DNA from: Cucumis sativus
Lineage: Eukaryota > Streptophyta > Magnoliopsida > Cucurbitales > Cucurbitaceae
DNA length: 64,000 nucleotides
Direction: 5' to 3'
Assembly: GCF_000004075.3 (NCBI RefSeq)
Contig: NC_026655.2
Span: 18,461,489-18,525,488, forward strand
Shown: positions 1-12,700 of the stretch, in pieces
Layout of the letters: every line of letters starts with the position of its first letter
Numbering within the stretch: position 1 is the stretch's first letter
Made by a program: the position numbers and the translations under genes
Notes under the pieces: generated by a model
What the model was told of the DNA's origin: nothing
Databases searched by the model: none
The model's input: the letters and a program-made list of their open reading frames with translations, nothing else

Positions 1-195
1 CAAAGCCTTCACTCCTCCTCCACCTCCTTGATGGCTGTTTTTGACGGTCATTGAATGCTGCCTCTCTTCATCCCCACAACAAGCAGCGACATAAAAAGAT
101 AGCTTAATATTATTATTAGTAGTAGCAGTAGTAGAATTTGTGGGTTTAGAAGAGAGTAGAGGAAGGAAAGAATTAGTGAGAAGCTGGGAAGACAT
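1..195 (-). CDS. N-terminal exon of a probable plastid-targeted protein (partial)
   Basis: An open frame of 65 codons reads from an ATG at 195 off the window edge, with no stop. The predicted N-terminus starts MSSQLLTNSFLPLLSS and is rich in Ser and Thr with few acidic residues for about 40 positions. That composition is typical of a chloroplast transit peptide. It is followed by GDEERQHS and a run of glycines. A clear TATA box lies about 80 bp upstream, which supports this ATG as the start. I do not recognise the family from this fragment. The mature protein and all other exons lie outside the window. Confidence 0.6.
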   Translation of the reverse strand, partial: MSSQLLTNSFLPLLSSKPTNSTTATTNNNIKLSFYVAACCGDEERQHSMTVKNSHQGGGGGVKAL

Positions 196-272
196 TTGAA
201 TGAGAATAACACAAGTTGAAAGAATTAGTTAGTTTTATGTGAGATGCATTTTCCAGTTATGACTCTGTATTG

Positions 273-281
273 TATTTATAA
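273..281 (-). promoter_or_regulatory. TATA box of the partial plastid-protein gene
   Basis: Read on the minus strand this is TTATAAATA, a close match to the plant TATA consensus, 78 bp upstream of the ATG at 195. Spacing and orientation fit the partial gene at the window start. Confidence 0.55.
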
Positions 282-747
282 AGTTTCATTAATGTTGTGA
301 GAATGGCACGTCTGGACCTCTCGCTTTCTTTGGTTTCTTTATTTAAAATATTAATATTAAAGGCGTGGAGGAAAATAAGGTACGAAGAATGAGTTTCACA
401 TGTATTAATATTGAAGACAATTAATTATAATTTTGTCAACATGGTTGCTTAATGAGATAAGGCCTCACGACTTGTCAAAAATTGCCCGCCCTCCCCTCTC
501 CTCCTCTTTTTCTCATTGATATTATATTGTAAGGATTCGCTTCTTCTCTCTTTCTTTTTTCTTTCCAATTTATTTATATATTTTCTTTCTTTCTTCTTTC
601 TTTCTTTTTTCATCTTCTTTTGCATGCTCTCTCCTTCCAAAATATCAAAATCGTTTAAATATCATTTTGATATGATCTAAGCAATAACTTAGATTTAAAG
701 TATTTTTTCAATCATTAAAAACAACTACACGATCGTATATCATTTTT

Positions 748-926
748 TACACGATTGCATATCATGATCATTTAGAATAAGAATTATATAGGCATGTGTG
801 ACCGATGTTGATACTACATACATGACCGTGTATCATTTTCTACACTGTCATGTATTATTTTCTACACGATTGAGTATTATAATCGTTTAGAAGAAGAATT
901 ACACGTGGGTGTGGTCGATTAATCGC
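748..926. repeat. Diverged tandem direct repeat, period about 115 bp
   Basis: The block beginning TACACGATTG at 748 recurs at 863. The shared order is the ACACGATTG core, then AT-CATTTAGAA or AT-CGTTTAGAA, then AAGAATTA, then GTG-ACCGAT or GTG-GTCGAT. Many substitutions separate the two copies, so the duplication is old. No coding content. Confidence 0.5.
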
Positions 927-2195
927 GTGTTGACTGAAATTTTTTTTTATTTGTATTTTTTATGGTGGGGCTGCAAGTTTTTTCTTTCAAAATTATTTTA
1001 TATAGCTAAATATCTTGGACGTTTATTATATTTTTGAAAGAAAAAAACCCTAATTTGATTGTAGGTGATCTGTATCTCTTCATATATTTAATGTTTTTTT
1101 ATTTTTATATATCCCATAATTTTATAAAACCGTTTGTTGATAGATTATAGAAAGAAAGAAAAAAAGTTTGGGATAGATTTTGCTACATCCTAGTTAAGAA
1201 ATTAAACTTCAATTCAATTATTTGATATCTAAAAATGTGGTGAGGGTATAATAATGTATTTATTTTTACGTAATTTTGTCCTCCATTTAAATGTGCAAAA
1301 TTGACCTCAATTATGAATTAGTGAAAATTGATTATTCTTATTTCTCTTCACACCAATAATAATAAATAAATAACGTGTGCCTCCACATCACTCTACTTAT
1401 TGTGTGTATGCACTTTTTGGAATATCTTATAAAAATGTATGGATGATATTTAGATAACATCTTCTCATGTATTTAGTATTTAGTATTTAGAAGATGAAGA
1501 AAATGAAATCTAACAACAAAATCAAACTCTATAGATATACCTATACATCCGATTTGCAGATGGTTTCCATGAACTTTTTTGGATTTAGTTTTAGGTAATT
1601 ATTAGTGGAGCAGTGATTAGGTGTATGTGTTCCTTACTCCTCTAACTCGTAAATTTTTTACTGTTTATTTTTTACTAAACAGTTTACTGAATTGCACTAA
1701 AACTCGAGAGTAAAAAATTATAGTGTTAAATGCACACCATCCATGATTATTTGATATAGGTTATTAAGTGATTTATTAATTTATTAAATATTTATTGCAT
1801 AGACTCTGCCTACTTCTTAATCACAAGCAATGAAGGAAGGATATGAAAATTTTCACACTACTAAATCCTAGAAATTTCCTTAGCTCACAAAGAACCTAAT
1901 TCATTTTCTTTAGTTTTTTATTTTTTCTTATAAAAAAAATTCAAGCATATCTTATTAAAATAATAAAGAGAAATTGCACAAATTCCTAGACTTTGAGGTT
2001 AATTATTTTAATCAATTAACCCTTTAAGACTTATTAAGTGTTGTAATAAGCTCATTCCGTTGTGTAAGGAAATCAATCGCTCTCCAGAAAACCTGTCCCC
2101 AGCAAAGGTTTGTACCCTCATTTCTAATTTGATGATCATCTGATGTTTTGATTTATTAGGTGAATATTAACGAAGGTTTTGGAGTTTAATTTACT

Positions 2196-2230
2196 GCTTC
2201 TTCTTCTTCTTCTTCTTCTTCTTCTTCTTT
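2196..2230. repeat. (CTT)n microsatellite
   Basis: Eleven or so uninterrupted CTT units in otherwise AT-rich intergenic DNA, likely to vary in length between accessions. Confidence 0.9.
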
Positions 2231-4649
2231 GTGTTGTTATTATTTTTATGTCAAGACACACATAGTCTAAATTGAATTAGTCATGCTACGTACGTCTTTT
2301 TCTTCTAATTAATTATCAAATCTGTTACGTTGTTATATCTCCCACCCAATCTTCTTCCTTCCTTCTTCCACTGTCTCCCCTGATTAAGATCTCCGATTCC
2401 AACCCTTCTCCCCACCCTCCGGCTCCGACAGCTAGATTGCCAATATGATATGGGAATTCAAATAACTTGCCCCTTTGAACAACTAATACAACACGGCCTT
2501 ATTGCAATTGCAACACTTGATAAATCATAAGAGGTTATTTGATATCCAACTTAAAATTTTATGGCTGTATTTGTACCTTAACTCATAGTTAGCAATTTTG
2601 TATGTACCCTTTAATTTTCTTGATTTTTTTCTGCTTGATCCACATCATCCAAAAAGTTCTTTGTAAATTTATGCATTTTTTAGTTGAATTATACTTTGTG
2701 TTTGGCAAATTTAATTTTCATAACTCTTTCTATTTAATCCACCAAATTTGAAAAGTTAATTGTACTACAGGACCTTTTTTTAAAAAAATAAAAATAAAAT
2801 TGAAGTTTTAAATTTAAAGTTTTGTTTAAAAAATAAAATAAATAACTGTGGCTTTGGTTTATAGTAATATATAAAGAGATTTGGTTCCATCTTAATCTCT
2901 TTAAAAGTGTAGATTTGTTATGTAAAAGTAAGATCAATAAAGTTGTCCTGACTCCGTTTTAAAATAATGGGAGCAATATGATCAATAATTTTCATGTGGT
3001 TCAAATTAAATAGCCTTATTTATTTTATGCCTTGTGATGAGAGAGAGAGTTAATTGGTATATGGTGACTAGTGGATAAGTAATCATTTGGTGACCATAAA
3101 CTATATATTAATTTGCACACTTTCAGCGACTTAAATTTGGTCCCTATTATATATATATTATTATTATTATTTGAACTACAAATAATTCAAACTCTTATTT
3201 ATTTGAACTCCTTTTTATTTAGTTCAAACTCCTTTTTATTTAGTTCAAATCTACGTGCTTTTCGTGCGTCCAAAAAACTCTTTATGTCTCTTTATGATAA
3301 CTATGAATGATATCATACTTTTCGTTTTTATTATTATTATGGATAATTAAAAAGATGATAACAGGATCATTTACATATGTGTATTTATAATTTTAATGTA
3401 GAGATAAGATTTTAAATAAGGTCAAAATTGGAACAAACCTTTATCGATTAATCTTTGTTTTTTTTATAGAGATAAGGATTTGCATTAAAGGAGAGAAGAG
3501 GATTTCAAACACGAAGGCATAAACAAATCAACCAAAAGTGTTAAGGGTAAAAAAAACCATATTTGATAATATAAGATTTCATCTTAAAACTTACCAGAAA
3601 ACAAAAGAAAAATAAAAATTAAAGTAATTCATCTGTCTCTTAAATTTCATACTTTTAGCAAAAGTAAAGTCAACCTAAGAATGGTGTCATTAAAACTAAA
3701 TAAGTTAACAAAAGTAATTTGGAGGGTGAAAAGAGTAATTTTAATAAATTCATTTATTTATTTATCATCTTTGAAAATGACATTAATAAAAAAGGCCATT
3801 GAGTTCAATTTCCCTTTCCCTTTTAAAACGCCAACTTGATGAAATGATGCATTGGATTTAGAAAGAGAGAGAATGCTGAAAATTCAAATAATGAACTTTA
3901 TTTTTTATTTATTTTTATTTTTATTTTAGAAAAACAATAATAATAATAAAATAATTAATTTGTTGTTTTAAGTAGCTAATAGTAAGATATTTCTTATTTT
4001 TCCTTTACTCTCCATTTTTCTTCACTTTTACACATTTACATCGAGCGCATTAGTTTGAATTTGGAGGTTTCTCAAAAACAACATATTTAATTAATTGATT
4101 GATAGAACAACGTTACATCTAACTTTATATCAAGATATCAAGACAATTAACAAAGTAATTCAAGAGATAATAACACAAAATATATTTGGTATGTAGTTCG
4201 ATGAATTACACACATCTACGTTCAATTGAGAAAATATGTTCACTAGAGTATAAATGGATTACTAGTATGTTACTTACTTTTTAATAAACTATTTAAGATA
4301 CGAGACAAGGTTATTCTAAATGATCGTTTAGGCTCCTCTTTAATAGTTGATATTTAATTGATTGTCCTATGTATAAAAGTTAGGTTGATCCGATCCTCTG
4401 AATTTGATCAATTATATCAATATAGTCGATTAGGCTCCCTCTAGATGTATATATTCAAATTTCTCAATGAATAGGTTGAACAATATGTGAATGGTGGCTA
4501 ATTAGTACTTATTTTTTAGGAATGTTCATTGAAGGTATCGTAAACCCAAACAAAAACGAAACCATAACTGAATAGAATCTAAACTCGTAATGTATCGTAA
4601 TTGAACTTTTTTTTAAAATTTTCATTATTATATATATACACACGTGGTA

Positions 4650-5180
4650 GCCTCGTTTTGTGTGCCAAAATTAATTTATTTTCCTTTCTCGCTTCACTCC
4701 CCACTCTTCACGTCGGATCCACTCTCTCTCTCGCACTTTGTTCACATCGCCGGCATCCCCCAACAGTCCAACATCGTGTCGCTGGAAGGCCCACACTTTC
4801 AGCCACCACCGTTCTGACACTCTCCTTCTCACCTCCACCGTTTTTCATTTCTTCTTCTTCTTCTTCTTCAAGACATTTTGAGGAATTTTCCAATACAATC
4901 CGCAACTTAAAAAAAAAACCAAATCAAACTGAATGGCAACAGTTGGATTTCGACTCAAGTGGGTTTCAGCTTGGAACCGAAGGGAATTGTAACATGAGGT
5001 GAATACAGAAGTGTACCAGGAGGAGTGCTAAAAATGTCTCTAGGGAATTGTGTGTTACAAGCGCCAATGAGAGGTTAATTTAATGCAAAAACAAAGGAAG
5101 CGCGTACCCGGTATGTCGTAGCGCCCTAGCTAAACACTGCAAGGCGAAAACAACAGCGTTGTGTGATTAGTTTCCAAAGC
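4650..5180 (+). other. C-rich, transcript-like island of unknown nature
   Basis: This block has clearly higher GC than the surrounding 9 kb. It contains pyrimidine-rich stretches and a (TTC)n tract at about 4850-4870. A 133-codon open frame at 4601-5002 is dominated by Ser, Pro and His and shows no known motif. The downstream part at 5080-5160 is GC-rich with small ORFs only. It could be the 5' leader of a lost gene or part of an unclassified repeat. I cannot assign a coding function. Confidence 0.3.
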
Positions 5181-5660
5181 ACTAAAAGGCAAACTACAAA
5201 ATGTTCACATTTACCTTCCATAATTCTTTCCCTTCCCACCCATTCTAAAATATAGAACTTATTAGATTTGATTATGAAAAGTAAATGTTTTATTTTTTCT
5301 ATGAGATGTATAAGGGATGATTGTTGTTTTATTTTGTTTTCGTTTCATCAGTGTTTTTTACGACGAAATTCAAATCATTTAACATAATATTTATTTTAGA
5401 ACACTATTAAATTGTAGATTAATTTGTTGAGCAAAATAACATACAAAATAATTACATTAATATAAATAAATGTAACCATATAAGTTTCAATATATTAAGT
5501 TAAGTCAATGCATTATTAATTACAAATTATAGTTATACTAAAACTACATAAAACGTTCAAATCCAACGATAGTAAAACAAAATGTTTTATAATCATTTAA
5601 AATGTGCTAACTCTTTATCAGTACTATAGGTTGTATAGCTAAAGTATCATTGATCATCTG

Positions 5661-5744
5661 CGACGATTACACATAATTATAGTGTCCAAATTTTATCATT
5701 TATGACGATTACACATAATTATAGTATTCAAATTTTATCATTTA
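5661..5744. repeat. 42-bp tandem duplication (two copies)
   Basis: Copy one is 5661-5702 and copy two 5703-5744. Both carry GACGATTACACATAATTATA, and they differ at only a few positions, which suggests a fairly recent duplication. Non-coding. Confidence 0.85.
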
Positions 5745-8487
5745 CTAGTTATTATAGAGTAAAATAAGAAATCGAATCTAAACACAAAAGATATAATGAA
5801 TAACTAGTTTTGTTTTTCGTAACTATAAATAGAAAATCTTAAAATCAAATTAGATCACACAAAAAATGAGTGATAGTGAATCCCAAGAAAATAATAGAAC
5901 CTCTCATATGGGAAGAGAAACATTATATTAATCAGATTTCTGTCCGCAAAAGTACCTGAAATGCATCGTGACATGTTCGTACGTTCGTGTGGGACATCAA
6001 CCTTCACACAAAAGACTAATTCCATGTTTATCACATCAATCAAATATATATTCAATTCACTAAGGTACCCACTTTTTCTAATTTTCACCACATATATACT
6101 TTATCTTTTTTACTATACCCTAAACCCTAAGTGATCAAAGATGTTATGCACTTTCTTTTTTACTATAATCATCCCTTCCATGGTTGGATGAATGGTAAAT
6201 GGGGCCACTAAAATTATCTAAGTATGTATAGATTTACAATTGGTTCAAATCTTATTTGCCAATCAAATAAGTACGTACTTCAATTACTATTTGTACAAAT
6301 CAATCCATTTTTTTATCTAGCTTTTTTGTTTCAATTTGTGAGAGAGATGAAAGGTTCGTTTGGTAGAAAAGTTATCAAAAATTATAAAATAATCATCTCG
6401 TAAATAGTATTTAAAAGTCTCAAATTAGCTATAGTAAACATTATTTCAAAACTCTCAATTTGTTAAAATTTATTGTGTTTACTATTTTCTTATCAAAGTA
6501 AAATAGTATACGCACCAAACACATACTATTATAAGTCAAACTAAAATAATCTACACTACTCCAACTAAAAACTATTCTAATTAAATTATAATAACTTACT
6601 CTTTATCTCAAACAAACACCTCTTATATAATTGTTTGAGTTATTTAGAAATGTTTAATTATATTTTTACTTGTATACTATCACATGTGCAAGTATATTTT
6701 GAATCTTTAATAAATTATTTTAAAACTTCTTAAAAAAAGTTATTTATAAGATAGACATTTTTAAAATTAACAAAATAAATTAAAATATTTTCAAAGCGTT
6801 GGAGCAAAATTTTAGATTTTATTGATGATAGAAATTGATTGACTTCTATTATTGTCTAACAATATCACTAATAGAAGTATATTAGTGTCTATCAATGTCT
6901 ATTGTTGATAGTATCTGAAAAATTTGGTATATGTTGTAATTATTTTGTCAAATTTGTTATTTTCTACTCTTTCGGTTGAGAAAATTTAATTATTTTAATA
7001 AACTTTGGTTAATATTTAAAAGTTTATTATTTGTGTATATATATTATTGGGTAATTTTATTATTTAATATTACTTAATTTAGATGTCATGTCAATGTATT
7101 TTTGTTTCATTAAATTACTACATCTCTTAAATTAATATTACATCTAATAAGTGTTTTTTTTTTTTTTTTTGAGAAGGTACAAAATAAGAAATGTATATAG
7201 AAACTTACATCTACTCTTATATGAAATTATGATTCCATAGAATGAAACTCAATAACATCTTAGTTTGGTCAATTCAGGACCAAATGGTTAAACACAAAAG
7301 TAGATTGGCTCACACAGCACATGGCATCGAGCCAAACCCATGGACCAAAATTAATAAAGTATCTAAGACAAAACATTCATAATAGAAGGACCCATTTGCA
7401 ATTTGACAATCTATGTAGAAGCTAAGGCATGTTTAAATTGCGAGAGACTTTTTAAGTGATGAAACAAAATTATGAAAAGGACAAGTTTTAACTCAAAATG
7501 AACTTTGTATGGTGTTAGCTCCCAATCCCATGTTTTACACATAATAATTGTACACAATCTCATGATACTAATCAACATAACCTTATTATTTAGCCTATTT
7601 GGATGCCAAGAAAATTTGAACACCATATCCATCTCTCCAACCTACTTGGATGTGCTAACAAACACAACACATCTCCACACATCTTTTATCTAAATTCTAC
7701 CATGCTATGTCTAGTTTCAAATGACTTGTTATCAAACAGTATTCTAGAAAAAACTTTCATTTTAAAATCCAACAAACGTATGGTATGAACCACTCCAAAA
7801 TTTCATTTCAAATGGGTCTTAATCTTAGGTTCATTATCATATATACTTTCTTTCAACAGCTATAAACTTCAAAAGATGTATCAATTTTATTCAAAACTCT
7901 TAATATTATTGATTTAAACTCAAACTTAAAATTTTGTATCAATTTAAAATCTAATTTTTTTTATATTATGCATTTAAACCTCCAACTTTGAATAATTGTA
8001 TCAACTAATTATATCATTGGTTAAGTTTCATTAGGGTTAAATTGATATAATCTAAAATGAATATCATCAATCCAAATTTGTAGTTTAAATGGATGAAATT
8101 GAGAGTTGAATATAAAAAACAATGTAACAAGTCAAATGATGCATGGTTTTTAAATTTGAGATTCAACAAACACTACTTCGAGATAGGGGTGTTTGAATAA
8201 CCCTACAACCCAAAGGGTTGATGAGTTGTGTTAGTATTGTCGTTGGCTTGACTTGCAGACTGACTAAAAAGAAATATGAGTTGATCTAACCCAACACAAT
8301 TATATATATTAATAAAGAATATATACACATACATTTTTTTTTTCAAATTTGGTATTTTATATTTGAATTGAATGAGATTTTAATTATTAATTATGTGTTA
8401 TCGATAAACTTACGTATTTAAAATTTAAAACAAAAACTATAACCCAACAATCAAACCCAACGAACTCAAATTTTAAGGGGTAGTTGG
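5745..8487. other. Gene-free AT-rich stretch
   Basis: No supported gene. At 6810-6960 lies a diverged relative of the TCTATCA/TGATAGA inverted-repeat family seen better at 8.5 kb. A poly-T run of about 18 lies near 7153. Several 60-75 codon open frames around 7400-7790 overlap on both strands and look like chance. Confidence 0.55.
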
Positions 8488-8717
8488 AAATTTAGCAATT
8501 AAATTCAAATTAATTAAGTATATAGCACAATTTTAAAAAATTTGCAAATATAGCAAAATTTGTCAAATTCTATCAATGATATAAGTCTATCACTGATAGA
8601 CCATGTTGCAAATATTGGTCTATCACTGATATACCATATGAAGTCTATCAGTGATAGTTTTGCTATATTTGCAATTTTTTTAAAATGTTACTATATCCTT
8701 AATTATTATTGCTAAAA
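8488..8717. mobile_element. MITE-like foldback element
   Basis: About 230 bp of near-palindromic DNA. The outer arms read ATTTAGCAATTAAA near 8490 and ATTGCTAAAAT near 8707. The inner arms read TTTTAAAAAATTTGCAAATA followed by TAGCAAAA at 8531-8557, and TTTTGCTATATTTGCAA at 8658-8674. The middle repeats GTCTATCACTGATAGAC-like palindromes three times. There is no coding capacity. Long inverted arms, small size and several diverged relatives in the window (near 6.85, 21.8, 22.25, 27.4 and 43.5 kb) fit a non-autonomous DNA transposon family. I did not find a clear target-site duplication. Confidence 0.5.
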
Positions 8718-9744
8718 TAGTCATCTATTTTAATTTTCCAAAATTTAAAGGTTGAGTTAGAGAGGCTTTTGGGTTGTCAACCCAACTCATCCAAATTTGT
8801 ATGTAATTCAAAGTGTCATGGGTTATACCCAACAACCAACTCAAATTTTCAGATGGGTAGAAGAGACACCCTCGCCTAAAGAAGATGGGGTCACATTCAG
8901 AAATTTGAGTGGCTAACATGTAGTCCAAGGTTTGATTTTAGGTATCTGACTACTTTCAAACGTGGATCACACATGAATCTCAAGCTTCATCACTAACTTT
9001 ATTCATGATTTGAATTTCATTTTATTGAGTTGGAGTTTGGAATAACAAACCAAATCACCTCACTATGAATTCTTCCCCATTTCTTACTCTGTTGCTTTCA
9101 CAAAGACTTTAGTTTTAGACCACGGAACTCTGTTAAGATATTGTTAGTTCATTCAAACCGAAACAGATTAGATAGTAGGGACAAAATTTTATTCCAAGAT
9201 CCTGAAATTTAGGTATGAAATGACTGGATAAAAAAGATATATACTTATTCCTGGGATATCAAGACTATATTACCCTCAAGTTATACCATTTGTTGTACCA
9301 AATTTAGGTACCATTCAAAGATTTAACATGTTCATTTGACACAAAGAATTGACATTGTATCAGAACCCAAGGCATTTTATGTTTCAATCATTTAAACTCA
9401 ACACAAATTAGTTGTCTGTATACCATTGCTGTCTTCATTCCACAAAAGATATCTTATAGTTCCACTCTCTCCATATATATGGAATAATTACAAGTACCGA
9501 AAAAATCCGGATTAACTCAAAGGCAGGGAAATCCCAGGCAAAAAAAGGGTATGCTTATACAGAAGAAAATACAAGGGTTGAGAATCATGAAATATTAGGA
9601 ACAATGATGAGCTAATGTATAAGATGTTCTAAAGATTCGGCACTGATAATAAAGAATACATGACTATATATTGCTGGTAAAAATTTACATGAAATTGCAG
9701 ACAAGTGTATCTGCAAACAACTCATCCCAAGTTTGAGATTCTTT

Positions 9745-12700
9745 TTATAAAACGAAGTTATCAATCATGTGAAAAACCACATCAGCACCATCAGAATTCA
9801 ACCAATAGCTCTTTACCTGAAGGGGATCAAATGTTCTGTTAAAATGTCAGATATGTTCACATCTAAAATGGGAAGAGATAAGCAAATATCAGAAACATAG
9901 GAACACAGAGCCGATGCTTGAGCAATAGCTGTTCAGAAGCTAACTATATACAGTCTTATGCTGTTGGTCTGAAAAATAAATGGTTATAGTTCCATTGGGC
10001 TCCTTACATTTTGGTCCTACTTAAGTCCTTGAGCTTTTAATTTTATTCCATCTCGGCCTAAGCTTCACATGTGTTTGTCCCTAAACTTAATATTAGGGAA
10101 AAACGTTTTGGTGATTGTTGCAAGTTGTCATCATCAATTTAGAATATTTAACATCTAAGAAGTGGACACTTCAGTTTGAATAGTGTGTCCGTGTCTGACA
10201 CGTGTCGAACACTTGGTGGACATCTATTGGATGCTTACTAGTGCAACAAATGTATTAGACATACATAGAACACTCGTTAGGTAGACTAAAAAGACACATA
10301 TGACAATACTAATAACTATTGAGCATGGAATACATCAAGCCAAGTCTTTTAAGCATATAAATGCATCATTATCATTTCATTTGCTATGAATTTTCTTTTA
10401 CCATAAAAATGATATATATAATTTTAAAAATGAATATTTTAATAAAAGTGTTCTTGCCGAGCCATGTTCTAGATTTTTAAAATATGACGTGTCACCGTGT
10501 CCATGTTGTGTTGTATTCGTGACTCGTATCCGTGTCTGCGCTTCTTAGTTTAATGCAATAGCATAAATTGAAACTATGTAGGTTGGTTGAGGCAGGTAGT
10601 AGGGGTGGAAATTATCAAGTAACAAAATAATAGCAAAACCAAATAGTTATTTTGAAGTTCAAAAAAAAAATAAAGCTTCATTTGGAAATCAAAATAGTTG
10701 TTTTAAAATTATATTTAAAAAAGAAAAGAAAAGAAATGATGACTAAAAGAATTATTTTGTTGGCCAAAAAGGGAAGATATATAATGGAGCAAAGATACAA
10801 CTTAAACAAGGATAGTCCCAGAAATTGCTTCTCTATACTTGCTTCATCTTTTTTAAAAAGAAAAACTTCCTTCGATACTTGCCTGAATGGTACTGTGGGC
10901 AATGTATCTCTGTCTGCTTTTCTGAAAGCTAACATCCACTCGTGTCCAAGGAACTTGATTGAGACCTCTAATCATCTCCTCTACACATTGGAAGAAAAAA
11001 CTATTTCAACCACATGGCTAAACATAAGAGAAATTCAGAATTTGGCACCAAAGAACTTGCAGAAATGGTCAAGTTCGTGAAATAATGAAGCTAATGGATG
11101 GAGAGTATGCACATGTTCCCGAGTTATTGGAAATGTTAAAATCATTTTTATCATCAAAATCACTTCAAAACGTGATTTTAATCACTCAAAATTAATTTAA
11201 TATTTAGCTTTACACTTTAAATGCAATTTTTAGATAATCAAAATTGGTTTTGAATGATGCTTACAAGCATGTTTAAGAGTGACTTTGAAAATGATAGAAG
11301 TTATTTTAGCTATTTTAGAATCACTCCCAAACATGCCCTATATGGTGACAAGAACATCCCCATCCTATTGAGTTCCCACCAAATTTGGCTAATTTTTAAT
11401 CTCTTCTACTGATAAAGTATACTCTTCAGTCTTCCCAAACTTAGATCTGTGAAGATATGGGGCACATAAAAAGCAAGGCTTGATCAATCCATGTTCTAGT
11501 CCCCAATGTTTGATAATGTCTGAATGTTTTTTGAAATTAGATCCTATTATTTGAAAATTTTCAATATAGTCTCTTGCATTTTAACATTTTTCAATTCAAT
11601 CTCCTACTATAGTGAATGTTAAAATTGTTTGATGATAAACTTATATGGTGTAATGACCTAACTTGAACAGGATTTGTTCTATAGGTTGTACATTTGTGTC
11701 TTTGAGTTCTGAAAACAAACTTATATGGTATAATATTTTGTAAATTGGTAAAATGTCATTTATGAGCGGAAAGATTCTAATTACTCCAACTTTTTAAAAA
11801 ATTAAGAAAAATTTCGAGTTTTCTTCTCTAATGAAATGAAGCTGGTGCATCAGTTTCTCAATTTATTACCAAAAAGATTCATTTCCTAAATAGTTTCACT
11901 AAAAGACGTCAGACAAACTAACAAAACAGGTAGAGGAAGAGATCATTAGAGCAGGAGCTGGGAGAGAAGGTAACCTTCTAAGTCGAGTTTTTGGTCCAGC
12001 GATGCTTTATTGCAGACATCATCTTGCGTTGATTGCTCCTCGTAGACAATATGTGGGTATTTGTCATTTTTTATAAGCTCACTTGACTGGTCGCAGAATA
12101 ACAATAAAAGAAACTTTTAACTTCCTCTAGAAAAAGCTAAACAACAAACATATATATGGTGAAAAACTGGTACAAAAACCTTCCAAACTGATACAAAAAC
12201 CTTACCTTTGGAAGCTCATGTTGACGGCGAATAGATGATGTTCTCCACCCAACCATGTCTAATGATAAGTGAAGGTTAACATAATATAATTATGGATATA
12301 ACTCCAATGAATTCTTTTCCCATACTAGGTAACTCTCTGATCTACGAATTTTTATTATGTTCATAAATCATAATCACAGATTCACATCTATTGTCTGCAC
12401 TCAACAACTTCTGATCAGGAAGCTTATGATACACTAATATCTCAAGCTTATCCCATGTCAACAAGTGATGAAACATTTCTTAAGTGTAAAAGGATATGAT
12501 CATAGTTCACATTTGCATATGCCACCCGACGCTTAAATGCACGTAATGCTGAGCTAAACAACAAAAGTCCAAGGACAATATACAAAGTCAAACACCAATA
12601 ACATACGAAGTATAGGTAACTTAGTATTCTTAAAGTCAATACTGACATGAACTTTAGATCTGCAGAGTCGGTAACCATTCTAAGGAGAAGAGGAGGTTTC

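Larger units (their letters stand above)
300..4600. other. Gene-free AT-rich stretch
   Basis: No supported gene. The stretch is very AT-rich, with long A and T runs. It holds a pyrimidine-rich block at 540-640, a diverged direct repeat at 748-926 and a (CTT)n microsatellite near 2200. Short open frames here have no recognisable motif, no splice support and biased low-complexity composition. Confidence 0.6.

Noticed and set aside
4601-5002. 133-codon plus-strand frame, Ser/Pro-rich
   Set aside because: No motif, start in AT-rich DNA, composition explained by the pyrimidine-rich island; kept only as a composition feature.
10652-11080. Plus-strand 142-codon open frame
   Set aside because: It overlaps lipase exon 8 on the opposite strand, and its first half is Lys-rich translation of A-runs; a shadow.
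11946-12086. Lipase ending at a TAA at 11946 after exon 7
   Set aside because: A donor (GAAG/GTTACC) lies at 11975, and two further in-phase exons give the C-terminus expected for the family (RGLNQVPWTRVDVSF, then WLNSDGADVVFHMIDNF).
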